NCBI RefSeq assembly: GCF_900143015.1
Contig: NZ_FSRT01000001.1
Location: forward strand, 1,922,001 to 1,986,000
Length of the DNA stretch: 64,000 nucleotides
From: Fibrobacter sp. UWB11
Lineage (GTDB): Bacteria > Fibrobacterota > Fibrobacteria > Fibrobacterales > Fibrobacteraceae
Direction: 5' to 3'
Under the pieces are notes generated by a model. It saw nothing but the letters and a program-made list of their open reading frames with translations, made no database searches and had not been told where the DNA came from. Both the position numbers and the translations under genes were made by a program. Below are positions 35,331 to 43,828 of the stretch, in pieces; position 1 is the stretch's first letter, and the number at the start of each line of letters is the position of its first letter.

Positions 35331-37892
35331 ATGAATATTAAAGACGCTATCTTGAAGCTATTCAAGAACTTAGCTCACCCCGCAGGCATTTTCGGCACAC
35401 TCGTTGCTATAGCCATTCCCGCCCTTATTTACCTCGCCCCGAACATCAAACACAGGGAAACCATCCGACAGATGGATTTGAACTGGCCGCTCCCACTTTT
35501 TGCGATTCAGTTCATTCTTGGAATTGTTCTTTTCTGCTTTTTGAGCAAAGATTTTAGGGAATGGATCAAAGGAATCCTCCCCGCAAAGTCCGTAAGCATC
35601 ATGACGCTAGTGTTCGCAGTCGCGATTTCCATTTTCGCAGGCACACAGATTGAAGCCCGTCACCGCGTGCAAAGCGACGAAAGCGTGTTCATGGCCGTTG
35701 CTCAAAACATGTACTACAACCATGTATCGGGAACATGCAATCAAGGCGAATTCGACAAGAACAACCTTCAATGCATAGCGAACTCCAACAGTTTCAAAAC
35801 CAAGGGGCTTTCGTTCCTCTACTATCTCGGCATGTTCTTGAACGGCAAGGATCTCCATTGGATTTTCACAGCGGAATTCATAATGCTCCCGCTCTCCTTC
35901 TTGCTCATGTTCCTTGCAATTGTCGCATGGACAAGGCAACCCCTCCTTGCATTCCTCGCCGCACTTCTCATGGCACTCCAACCGACGGTTCTATTCCAGT
36001 TCCGTTCCATGTCCGTTGAACCGCTTTACATTTTCCTCTCCGCATTGTCGCTGCTCATGTTTAAGTGGGCTTACGACAGAAACACTGTAATGCACTGGGC
36101 GTTCCTAGCCCTCATTCTCGCCTTCTTCGCCCAAACACGCCAGGAAACAATTTTCTGCATTTTCGCTTTCATCATCTTTGCGCTACCCAAACTGCTCGAC
36201 AAGAAAGACGAGAAAGCACCTGTTTTCTTCGCGACGTTTACCCTATTCTCCGTGCCGGTGCTCCTCACCATCAGCTATTTCCAAGGATTCGGTTTCCAGG
36301 GCGGCGAATTTGAAGCCCATGGACATTTCTTCGAAGACCTCGCCAAGAACTGGGATGTGATGACAGCAAAGCTCGACAAGAACGGCAATCTCACAAATCC
36401 GTTCCTCAGCTATTTCAACTACCTCTTTGCAATTGGCGGCATTTACCTTATCTTCCGCGCCATCAACGATGCAAGAAAGAGCGATTTCACATACCTTAAG
36501 ATCCTCGCCTTTTTGCTCCTGTACCACATCCAGACGTATGTGATTCTCGAAAACGTCTCGGGCGATTTCACCATCGAAATCAACCAGCGCTATAGCCTTG
36601 TAATGCTTCCGTCGATGGCATTTGTGGCAGCACTCCCCATCGCCCACATGATCCAATATTTTGCAACTCCGACAAACAGTACGGAAAAAAATGGCAAGGG
36701 CGCCATTATCGGCACGCTCATCGCAGCCATCATCTTTACCGGCTGGACGTTCCATTACAAGCAGAGTTTCAATAACAATATCATGTATAACCGCAACCAT
36801 TTGACCATCGAAGAATACGAGATTCTCAATTGGCTTAAACAACAGCCCAAGGCAGACCGATTCTTCATTTATGGTCGTCCGTGGCATTTTGTCGGTTACG
36901 GCATTTCTTCCATTCATTATGATGAAGCTCGTAGAATGAGCAACTCCAAGATGAATGAACTCATCGAAAAATATAAAGGCGAAGTCTACTACATCCGCGG
37001 ACTGGACTGCTGGGATAGCCAGACATACCACAAGAAAGCTGTGGAACACCGTATCGCCACGACCTGCGACGTATTTGAACGCGAAATGGACATGACCGGA
37101 GTCAAGAATATCTTGATTACGAACAACTACTGGGTACAAATTGCAAAGTTCAACGGCCGCAAGAATTACAATCCCGAAAAAATTATTTCGACTAGCGAAC
37201 TAGAATTTGTCCCGGCCGATTCTGCAGCATCAAAGCCAGCCGTGCTCAAATTCCATTACGATCTCAATGAACAGGGACAGACAGCCGCCAACTGGAAATT
37301 TGCCATCCTTATCAACAAAAAAATAGTCAAACAAGGGGACTACAAATACGGCTCTTATGATAAAGAAGTGGAACTTGCACTTTTGCAGCCAGGCTATAAC
37401 CAAGTGCGATTCCTGGTACAAGATATGGCTACAAGAAGTAAGCTTGCCGATATTTCCAAGTTCTACTTTGAAAAGGGGAACGGCGCTATAGCCCTCTCGG
37501 ACTACCCCATCGAAAGCCACACCCAAGAATGGGGAAAAATGCACAAGGACGAAAGCATCGATGGAAACAAGTTTAACGTAGATGGTCAACGTTACATGTA
37601 CGGCATCGGAGTCCACGCCGCCTCGACAACGACATTTGATATCGGGAAAAAATTCTCTACGCTCCAATTTTCTACAGGACTGGACGACGAATCGCTTTGC
37701 AGTGAAGGCGTTGCTGTAGAAGTTTTCGGTGACGGGAAGTCGCTTGCAAAGACACCGTTCTTCAAGAACGGCGAATTGCAAAAAGTCGAAGCCAATGTTG
37801 CCGGGGTGCAAAAGCTTATCATCAAGACATTCCCCAAAGAAGGCATCAACTGCAGCCACGTAGACATTATCAACCCGGTACTTATACCTTAG
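35331..37892 (+). CDS. Membrane glycosyltransferase (ArnT/PMT-like) with C-terminal NPCBM domain
   Basis: 853 residues from ATG 35331 (AGAAGGA upstream; GTG 35310 is an alternative). About 11-13 transmembrane helices fill residues 10-500, with a large first extracytoplasmic loop beginning QSDESVFMAVAQNMYYN. The acidic DE there resembles the catalytic Asp region of lipid-linked-sugar glycosyltransferases (GT39/GT83 type). A soluble region follows, then an NPCBM-like galactose-binding fold (about 725-850, MYGIGVHAAST, FSTGLDDES, SHVDIINPVL). The fusion suggests a polysaccharide- or lipid-modifying enzyme that grips its glycan. Its stop lies in a heptad element, and a GT2 enzyme that could make the polyprenyl-linked donor follows. 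Confidence 0.78.
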   Translation: MNIKDAILKLFKNLAHPAGIFGTLVAIAIPALIYLAPNIKHRETIRQMDLNWPLPLFAIQFILGIVLFCFLSKDFREWIKGILPAKSVSIMTLVFAVAISIFAGTQIEARHRVQSDESVFMAVAQNMYYNHVSGTCNQGEFDKNNLQCIANSNSFKTKGLSFLYYLGMFLNGKDLHWIFTAEFIMLPLSFLLMFLAIVAWTRQPLLAFLAALLMALQPTVLFQFRSMSVEPLYIFLSALSLLMFKWAYDRNTVMHWAFLALILAFFAQTRQETIFCIFAFIIFALPKLLDKKDEKAPVFFATFTLFSVPVLLTISYFQGFGFQGGEFEAHGHFFEDLAKNWDVMTAKLDKNGNLTNPFLSYFNYLFAIGGIYLIFRAINDARKSDFTYLKILAFLLLYHIQTYVILENVSGDFTIEINQRYSLVMLPSMAFVAALPIAHMIQYFATPTNSTEKNGKGAIIGTLIAAIIFTGWTFHYKQSFNNNIMYNRNHLTIEEYEILNWLKQQPKADRFFIYGRPWHFVGYGISSIHYDEARRMSNSKMNELIEKYKGEVYYIRGLDCWDSQTYHKKAVEHRIATTCDVFEREMDMTGVKNILITNNYWVQIAKFNGRKNYNPEKIISTSELEFVPADSAASKPAVLKFHYDLNEQGQTAANWKFAILINKKIVKQGDYKYGSYDKEVELALLQPGYNQVRFLVQDMATRSKLADISKFYFEKGNGAIALSDYPIESHTQEWGKMHKDESIDGNKFNVDGQRYMYGIGVHAASTTTFDIGKKFSTLQFSTGLDDESLCSEGVAVEVFGDGKSLAKTPFFKNGELQKVEANVAGVQKLIIKTFPKEGINCSHVDIINPVLIP

Positions 37893-37982
37893 TCATTAGT
37901 CAATAGTCACAAGTCATTAGTTTTACGTATGGCGGCAAAGCCGCGATTATTTAGCTAATGACTAATGACCAACTTCTAAAAA
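37890..37982. repeat. Heptad-arm palindromic element
   Basis: The left arm TTAGTCATTAGTCAATAGTC (from 37889) starts on the stop TAG of the previous gene. The core is GCGGC-AAA-GCCGC (37932-37944). The right arm AGCTAATGACTAATGACCAA (37953-37972) complements it imperfectly. The core is identical to that at 386-398, 37.5 kb away. Confidence 0.85.
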
Positions 37983-37999
37983 CTTTATCATAAAATTGC

Positions 38000-38005
38000 T
38001 ATAAT
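38000..38005 (+). promoter_or_regulatory. Extended -10 box (TGC-TATAAT), 6 nt before the GT2 ATG
   Basis: TTGCTATAAT-TGCACT-ATG. A perfect -10 with TGn extension puts the expected transcription start at or next to the A of ATG 38012, so the mRNA should be leaderless. No Shine-Dalgarno is present. Confidence 0.6.
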
Positions 38006-38011
38006 TGCACT

Positions 38012-38923
38012 ATGCTTTTATCCGTAATTATACCTGTATTTAATGAAGAAGAGATCGTAGCCGAAACTTACCGCGTCTTGGAGGAAGAGCTTAAGGATAT
38101 CGAGCACGAACTCATTTTTGTCAACGATGGTTCCAAGGACCGCACCCGAGAAATCGTGGAAGGTCTCCTCCCCGGAAACCCGAACAACAAGATTATCAAC
38201 TTCAGCCGCAACTTCGGGCACCAGGCTGCATTTAGCGCCGGTCTCGACCATTGCATTGGCGATGCCGTGGTAATCATTGACGGTGACTTGCAAGACCCGC
38301 CAAGCCTGATTCACGAAATGCTCGAGAAATGGCGCGAAGGCTATCAAGTTGTTTACGCCCAGCGCAACAAGCGCAAAGGCGAAACGCTCTTCAAGCGCTT
38401 TACGGCATTCTGCTTCTACCGCTTGATTGGCAAGCTCACTAGCATCGACATTCCGCCTGACACTGGCGACTTTAGACTCATGGACCGCTGCGTGGTGGAC
38501 CAGCTCAAGAACCTTCCTGAACGTAGCCGTTTCTTGCGCGGCCTCGTATGCTGGGTTGGCTTCAAGAAGATTGGCGTCAAGTACGACCGCGCCGAACGCA
38601 CTGCAGGCACTTCGAAGTATCCGCTCAAGAAAATGTTGCGCCTTGCATTTGACGGCATTACAGGGTTCAGCTCTGCACCGCTCAAGCTCAGCTTTTACAT
38701 GGGATGGATTGCAACGGTAGTCGGCTTTGCCTTGCTCGTCTGGTCGATTCTCGAAAAGTTCCTCTCCCCTGCAACAACGGTTCCCGGTTGGGCATCGCTC
38801 ATGACCGCCATCGTGTTCTTCGCAGGCGTGCAGCTTTTGACCATCGGTATTCTCGGCGAATACATCGGCCGAATCTATGACGAAGTCAAGCAACGTCCGC
38901 TGTACATCGAAGACAAGAAATAG
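38012..38923 (+). CDS. GT2 polyprenyl-phosphate glycosyltransferase (DPM1/GtrB/ArnC-like)
   Basis: 303 residues. The GT-A domain has VIIPVFNEEE, FVNDGSKDRT, the DGDLQDPP metal-binding DxD region and a DTGDFRLMDR block. Two C-terminal transmembrane helices (about 228-285) follow, as in GtrB and ArnC. The enzyme loads a sugar from a nucleotide donor onto undecaprenyl phosphate at the inner membrane. It follows the ArnT/PMT-like gene, its natural downstream partner, but a heptad element and its own promoter separate them. The sugar is unknown. Confidence 0.85.
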   Translation: MLLSVIIPVFNEEEIVAETYRVLEEELKDIEHELIFVNDGSKDRTREIVEGLLPGNPNNKIINFSRNFGHQAAFSAGLDHCIGDAVVIIDGDLQDPPSLIHEMLEKWREGYQVVYAQRNKRKGETLFKRFTAFCFYRLIGKLTSIDIPPDTGDFRLMDRCVVDQLKNLPERSRFLRGLVCWVGFKKIGVKYDRAERTAGTSKYPLKKMLRLAFDGITGFSSAPLKLSFYMGWIATVVGFALLVWSILEKFLSPATTVPGWASLMTAIVFFAGVQLLTIGILGEYIGRIYDEVKQRPLYIEDKK

Positions 38924-38931
38924 ACGAGTGA

Positions 38932-39025
38932 GTTGTTAGTCATTGGTTATTAGTTATATTTGGCACATATAGAGCCTAGTTAAAGCTAATGGCTATTGAC
39001 TAACAACTATTGACCATTGACTAAA
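38932..39025. repeat. Heptad-arm element upstream of gmk
   Basis: The left arm GTTAGTCATTGGTTATTAGTTA is given here as words GTTAGTC-ATTGGTT-ATTAGTT. The right arm has words GCTAATG, GCTATTG, ACTAACA, ACTATTG, ACCATTG and ACTA, which run to within 3 bp of the gmk start. The centre (GGCACATATAGAGCC) is a weaker hairpin, GGC...GCC. Confidence 0.75.
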
Positions 39026-39027
39026 AA

Positions 39028-39588
39028 ATGAAAAACAAACTTTTCGTTATGAGTGCCGCAAGTGGCGCGGGCAAGACCACCCTCAAGGATCTTGTCATCA
39101 AGGATTTCCCAGACATCAAGTATTCCATCTCCGCAACGACCCGCAAGCCGCGCGAAGGTGAAGTTGATGGAGTCCACTACTTCTTCAAGACGAAAGAAGA
39201 ATTCGAAAAGCTCATTAAAGAAAACGGCTTGATTGAATGGAACGAAGTCCACGGCAATTACTACGGAACTCCTAAGAGTTTCGTCGAAAAGACTCTTGCC
39301 GAAGGAAATCGCGTACTGTTCGATCTCGACGTTTTCGGGAAAATCAACTTCGATAAGGTCTACCCCGATGCCACGGGAATCTTCATTTTGCCGCCAAGCG
39401 AAGAAGAACTCGAACGCCGCCTCCGCGGGCGCGGCACCGATAGCGAAGAAGTCATCCAGCTCCGCCTTGCAAACGCCAAGAAGGAAATCGAATTTGCCAA
39501 AACCAAAGGCAAGTACGAATACACTATCATCAACGACGATTTGCAGAAGGCCGCAGACGAACTCCGCGCCATTTTGAGCCAGAAGTAA
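39028..39588 (+). CDS. gmk: Guanylate kinase
   Basis: 186 residues, normal length. The P-loop reads SAASGAGKTTL (usually SGPSGAGKS). GMP-binding blocks are SISATTRKPREGEVDGVHY, given in part as SATTRKPREGE, then EWNEVHGNYYGTP and LRGRGTDSEEVIQLR (lid Arg residues). It phosphorylates GMP to GDP. There is no Shine-Dalgarno: the heptad element runs right up to the ATG, so the promoter and any leader must lie in the repeat or transcription must read through from the GT2 gene. Confidence 0.93.
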   Translation: MKNKLFVMSAASGAGKTTLKDLVIKDFPDIKYSISATTRKPREGEVDGVHYFFKTKEEFEKLIKENGLIEWNEVHGNYYGTPKSFVEKTLAEGNRVLFDLDVFGKINFDKVYPDATGIFILPPSEEELERRLRGRGTDSEEVIQLRLANAKKEIEFAKTKGKYEYTIINDDLQKAADELRAILSQK

Positions 39589-39626
39589 ATCGAGCTCCAA
39601 AGCCGCGAGATCGCGCACACACTTAA

Positions 39627-39657
39627 AGTCATCCCGAACTCCGTTCCGGGATCGCCA
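39627..39657 (-). repeat. GC-rich ATGACA-type repeat (inverted orientation)
   Basis: Minus strand: GGCGATCCCGGAACGGAG-TTCGGGATGACT. Same frame as the others, with a slightly eroded stem (ATCCCG/CGGGAT) and a final T instead of A. Confidence 0.6.
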
Positions 39658-39672
39658 TCTTAGGAAAAATTT

Positions 39673-39714
39673 TAAAATTCCCGCCCCATCGTTCAACGAG
39701 AGGCGGGAATTTTT
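39673..39714. terminator. Bidirectional terminator (gmk / HIRAN gene)
   Basis: AAATTCCCGCC / GGCGGGAATTT stem of 11 bp with an inner mini-hairpin TCGTT-C-AACGA and T-runs on both strands, between convergent genes. Confidence 0.8.
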
Positions 39715-39724
39715 GTGTGAGGTG

Positions 39725-40732
39725 TTATGTGTGAATTCTTACGACAATGGAATTTTCAAAGAAACTCGGGTCCGCTCCCAAGCGCCATAGCTTAGAACCA
39801 TACGCAAACAAGCTCGGACGCGCCTTACGCAAAATTGCAGCACCCGTTGCACGCAAATACCCAGCCTTGCTCTTGGATTGCATTCCCTTGAGCTTTGCAC
39901 CCAAGTCATCAATGCTCACGCTAATCGCATTATGATCATGCGGGTTGTACGGTTCCGCCTGCACCTTAGTCGAGAGCGATTCAAAAAAATCTCGGCTTTT
40001 GGCACCAACCGTAGCATCATCAAAAAAGCGGAATGCCGTCGCTGTTTTTACAACCGATTCATACTTTTCTACACCATCAATCCACGGATGGTTCGTTGCA
40101 CCAACAAGCCCGATTGTAAAGTCAAACGATTCCGCATCACGAAAATAGCGGATGAACATTTCCTCTGGAGATTCCTTTTCAGGACTAGGCTTGAGAACAT
40201 CTTTTGCAGCCTCCAGAAGAATCGCCGAAACATCAGTCTCGCCCGTTGCTATCGGAGCATTAGCCTTGTAAATCTGTGCAAAGTTAGAATCGCCACGGAA
40301 ACCGCCATAAACATACGCAAACAGGGCCTCGGCAGCCACAGGCTTTACGAGGTGCAACACAAGCGGTAAAAAATTTGCAAACACCGTCGAACGGCGGCGC
40401 AAAAGTTCTGCGACAAGCAAGCCATCGCCTTCATCAACGGCTAGCAAAAGCGCCCCCACATGCAACAAGAACGAATACTGCCCAACATCCAAATTTTTGA
40501 CATCACTAGGCAAATAGACATTAATCGTCGCTTGCAATTCCTTGGGCAAGTACGTGTACCAAGAAGGCGTAAAGTAGGCACTGCCGTCTACGCACTGCAT
40601 TTGCGAAAGGACCTCATCTGTCGCAGACGATGCATCAGCGTAATCAAGAATCCCGGTCGCACTCCGCGAAAACCCGTAAAACGTTATGTCTCGGGACGTT
40701 TCTATCTTGACATAAAACATTTCATTTGCCAT
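39725..40732 (-). CDS. HIRAN-domain protein, otherwise unassigned
   Basis: 335 residues, cytoplasmic (no signal). AAAGGAGG lies 6 nt before ATG 40732. The C-terminal 85 residues contain EPYNPHDHNAISVSIDDLGA followed by GYLRATGAAILRKA, the pattern of HIRAN domains (NPhDpNAv..GYlp...A), which bind 3' ends of single-stranded DNA in eukaryotic HLTF. The first 240 residues show short hydrophobic helices (GALLLAVDEGDGLLVAELL) but no known motif. HIRAN domains usually sit beside helicases or nucleases, and none is adjacent here. A DNA-repair or stress role is only a guess. Confidence 0.6.
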   Translation of the reverse strand: MANEMFYVKIETSRDITFYGFSRSATGILDYADASSATDEVLSQMQCVDGSAYFTPSWYTYLPKELQATINVYLPSDVKNLDVGQYSFLLHVGALLLAVDEGDGLLVAELLRRRSTVFANFLPLVLHLVKPVAAEALFAYVYGGFRGDSNFAQIYKANAPIATGETDVSAILLEAAKDVLKPSPEKESPEEMFIRYFRDAESFDFTIGLVGATNHPWIDGVEKYESVVKTATAFRFFDDATVGAKSRDFFESLSTKVQAEPYNPHDHNAISVSIDDLGAKLKGMQSKSKAGYLRATGAAILRKARPSLFAYGSKLWRLGADPSFFENSIVVRIHT

Positions 40733-40856
40733 TGTAGGCCTCCTTTCTGAGGGTTACATGACAAATATACGTTTAAAGAATGTCATATTATGACATTCTC
40801 AACTTTTACCAAAAATTTCTGTCTATGTCTTTAATAAATAATCATTGCGATTCTTT

Positions 40857-43667
40857 TCAAAATTCAATATCTAACGTATGAACCAAAGAATCCAATCGAT
40901 GAGTCAGCTGTCGGGCTCCATAATCCGAAATATGGCTATTGTCATACCCCATGATATCCGTATAATCGTGGTCTCCCATTTTATTCTCATCCATTAGTAT
41001 AAAATTAGAATAAACCTTGCTCAAATCAGATATTTCCTGGATAAGAGCAGGCGCCTCACTTCGGCGAAGCCCTGTATAACCATAAGCACCCGTGTTCTTG
41101 TATTTGGGATCTTGCGGGAACAAAACGCCGATAACAAAAATATCATTCTCTTTGCAAATTTGTAAAAGGCGTTCTAAAAGTCCAAAATTCATCCTGTATA
41201 TATCTGATTTTTTATCCATCCAACAAGAATCTTCTCGAACCCGAATATACGTTGTCGCCCAGGATGAGCCAAATAAGGAATAATAACCCAAATCCTCTCG
41301 CATCTTTCGTTCCAATACAGAATCGGCACCAGGGCTTTCATACGTAGCCTGATAAAGTCCTTCGGGGTACCCGTCTTTCCAGAAATTGTGGTTTTCGTCA
41401 TAAACGTAGCCTGGATAAGATTTATAGGTCTTGTAGAAGATATTTTCGGAGTCCTGCCCTGTAAGGTACCCACGATCAATGTCGATGGAGGTAATAATGA
41501 GCTTAATATTTTTCATATGGAGCAATATGTAATTTTCAAATAGGTACAAATTTCCATAGATAGTGGCAGCAGGAACCGCCATATTGACGGCCTTCATTTT
41601 TTCATCAAATAATTTTGGATTGACTCCGTGATAAGCTCTAGAGGATCCAAGAATGACGGTTTTAGCAGAGTCCTTGTAATGCCATAAAAGTTCCATTTTG
41701 TAACGGAAAATAGCGGCACGAGGGCATGCTCCTGAATTGTTGTAATACATTCCAGCACTATCTAAATCTAGTACTGAACTACCAACTTGAACATCACCAC
41801 TATCATTGCCAAATGTTTTTGCTTTGCGTTTTACCCATAAAGTCGGATGCCAAAGTTCTTCACCTTCAGCCAATTCAACGATACTTTCGTCATCAAGACT
41901 TGCAAGGACTATTTTTGAGTGCGCTCCATTTACATTGGCTAGTGTTGCTACGATGTTAGAATTTTCACTATCACTCACCCATTCGCTATGATCAAAGGTG
42001 TAACCCGATGCAGCCTTAATACTCTTTATTAATTTACCCATACTGTCAGCGACAAGCAAACGTTGGTGTGTGGAATAATTTTCGTTAGCAAACTTTCTAC
42101 CAGTATTTCCACCAAAATCCAGGAACGCAACGCGTTTGCTACCATCGTGAGCTAGAGAAACATTACAAGCCTGTTCACCATTATACCAAACCGTATCGGT
42201 AGCTTCATCTAAGACCGTAGAGCTAGATTTAGCAATGCGAGCGCGCAACAGACGAGCCCCACTCACAGCAAGTGAATAGTCTTCGCTGATACCACCATGG
42301 TATGCCCCATCAAAAAGCTTTTCTGGAACGCCGAATTTGCCATCTACAAATTTGACCTGCCAAGTAGAAGTTTTTTTAAAAGACGCATCGTCCTTGTTAT
42401 TCCCCGCATCTGTAACATAGACAATGACGGTATCTCCGTTTTCAAGGACGCGCCATCGGGGAATAGCGGCACTAGCAACATCAAGTTTTACAAGGTTCGT
42501 CCCTTTTTCATTCAAATCGCGCACATAAAGACGCGAGTCACCACCGAGACCTTCAAACTTGGTACAAAACGCCACCTTTTTTCCATCGGGTGAAATATCA
42601 GGATGGTAAACATCCATAGAATCGCTAATTTCCGTTATAGTCAAAATAGCGTCCTTATAATTTATGTAAGCCAAGTTTCCACTAACGTCGTTGCGGAATG
42701 CAAGTATCATATCATTGGTTCCAGTGAAACTTTTCAAAACCGAAGCACTTGCAATCGGAGAAACAATACTTGATTGAACATTTCCACTAGCGCTTAACCA
42801 TGTCGGCTCTGGAATCGCACCCCAAGCAAGCCTAAAACCGATATGTTTTGCCATAGAGGAAGAAACAACCGTATAGTCATCCCCACGAGAAACGACATTC
42901 ATATTGGATGCATAATCCGAATAATAGCCACCTTTCAAAATTCGTTCACCGATATTGCCATCGCCAGCATTTCCCACAAAATTCACGATAGTAGTGTCAA
43001 GTAATTTTCCGGCCCAATCATTGACCCATTCCTTTACGTTTCCTGCCAAATCACAGAAACCAAGCGAATCTTTTTCTACAGTACAGACATGGTGTGCTTT
43101 AAAATCTGAATTATCGGCATTCCAACTATTACGCGAAGGATCCCACCCACGAGAGGCTACATACACCCATTCTGATTCTGTGGGCAAACGATAGGCTTTT
43201 ACTTCTGGATGGAAAGCAAAGCCATCTAAATTTGTACAATGTCCATCACCATCAAAAACAGCCTTGCTGTATGTATAAGCGGTATCGTAATTTTCCAACT
43301 TGCTCTTTGCATTTGCAAACAAAACGGCATCGTAGTAGGTCACATTAGACAAAGGATATTGGTCATCTTCACATTCGGTAAAATCTTTGAGATTTCCACT
43401 TTTTGCTGTATTCCGATAATCATCGCAAGTCACCTCATGAACATCCATATAAAAATCATAATCCAACAAGACGTTCATTGCAGGACGTTCATTCACTCTA
43501 TACCGAGAATCATTGCTACCTAAAGTAACCGTCCCTCCATGAACAAGAATCATCCCTTCCATTTTTTTTGAAGAACCATTGGATGCTCCATCTACAAAAC
43601 TAGGGGAACTGTCACTACAAGCCACCAAAAAAACAAAAAACAAAAAAGCTAAATAAGCCTTTTTCAT
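40857..43667 (-). CDS. Three-domain lipoprotein: FGE-like, beta-propeller-like, SGNH-like (TIGR02171 type)
   Basis: 936 residues with AAGAGGG before ATG 43667 and a lipobox ending LVAC. Residues about 38-285 are a formylglycine-enzyme-like fold (MILVHGGTVTLGS, YRLPTESEWVYVA, AGNVKEWVNDW, IGFRLAWG) without the paired catalytic Cys, so no oxidase activity is expected. Residues about 310-620 look like TolB/WD-type blades (HPDISPDGKKVAF). Residues about 660-936 look like an SGNH/DUF1574-type domain (VILGSSRAYHG with nucleophile-type Ser, DNSHISDYGA with Asp/His). I associate this architecture with a large Fibrobacter-specific lipoprotein family (TIGR02171). The substrate is unknown; esterase activity on surface glycan is possible. 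Confidence 0.75.
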   Translation of the reverse strand: MKKAYLAFLFFVFLVACSDSSPSFVDGASNGSSKKMEGMILVHGGTVTLGSNDSRYRVNERPAMNVLLDYDFYMDVHEVTCDDYRNTAKSGNLKDFTECEDDQYPLSNVTYYDAVLFANAKSKLENYDTAYTYSKAVFDGDGHCTNLDGFAFHPEVKAYRLPTESEWVYVASRGWDPSRNSWNADNSDFKAHHVCTVEKDSLGFCDLAGNVKEWVNDWAGKLLDTTIVNFVGNAGDGNIGERILKGGYYSDYASNMNVVSRGDDYTVVSSSMAKHIGFRLAWGAIPEPTWLSASGNVQSSIVSPIASASVLKSFTGTNDMILAFRNDVSGNLAYINYKDAILTITEISDSMDVYHPDISPDGKKVAFCTKFEGLGGDSRLYVRDLNEKGTNLVKLDVASAAIPRWRVLENGDTVIVYVTDAGNNKDDASFKKTSTWQVKFVDGKFGVPEKLFDGAYHGGISEDYSLAVSGARLLRARIAKSSSTVLDEATDTVWYNGEQACNVSLAHDGSKRVAFLDFGGNTGRKFANENYSTHQRLLVADSMGKLIKSIKAASGYTFDHSEWVSDSENSNIVATLANVNGAHSKIVLASLDDESIVELAEGEELWHPTLWVKRKAKTFGNDSGDVQVGSSVLDLDSAGMYYNNSGACPRAAIFRYKMELLWHYKDSAKTVILGSSRAYHGVNPKLFDEKMKAVNMAVPAATIYGNLYLFENYILLHMKNIKLIITSIDIDRGYLTGQDSENIFYKTYKSYPGYVYDENHNFWKDGYPEGLYQATYESPGADSVLERKMREDLGYYSLFGSSWATTYIRVREDSCWMDKKSDIYRMNFGLLERLLQICKENDIFVIGVLFPQDPKYKNTGAYGYTGLRRSEAPALIQEISDLSKVYSNFILMDENKMGDHDYTDIMGYDNSHISDYGARQLTHRLDSLVHTLDIEF

Positions 43668-43797
43668 AAGACCCTCTTGATAACTTTGGACACCTTTAAT
43701 ATACCATATTTTTCAGGACTCATCAAAGAAAGTCTTTCAAGAACGTGAAATTGAGCACTATTGGAGGAAAAACAGATATCGAAGTCAAAAAAAATCG

Positions 43798-43803
43798 CTA
43801 TAA
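43798..43803 (+). promoter_or_regulatory. TATAAT box before the 43829 gene
   Basis: CGCTATAATTTTTGCG. The expected transcription start is about 19 nt before ATG 43829, giving a short leader without a clear Shine-Dalgarno. This favours 43829 over the upstream in-frame Met codon at 43745. Confidence 0.45.
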
Positions 43804-43828
43804 TTTTTGCGACATTCATAAAAAACAA

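Noticed and set aside
37890-37982. Heptad elements as ordinary terminators
   Set aside because: The core stem is 5 bp with a 3-nt loop and no T-run follows; true terminators in the window (14309, 48250, 9131) look quite different.
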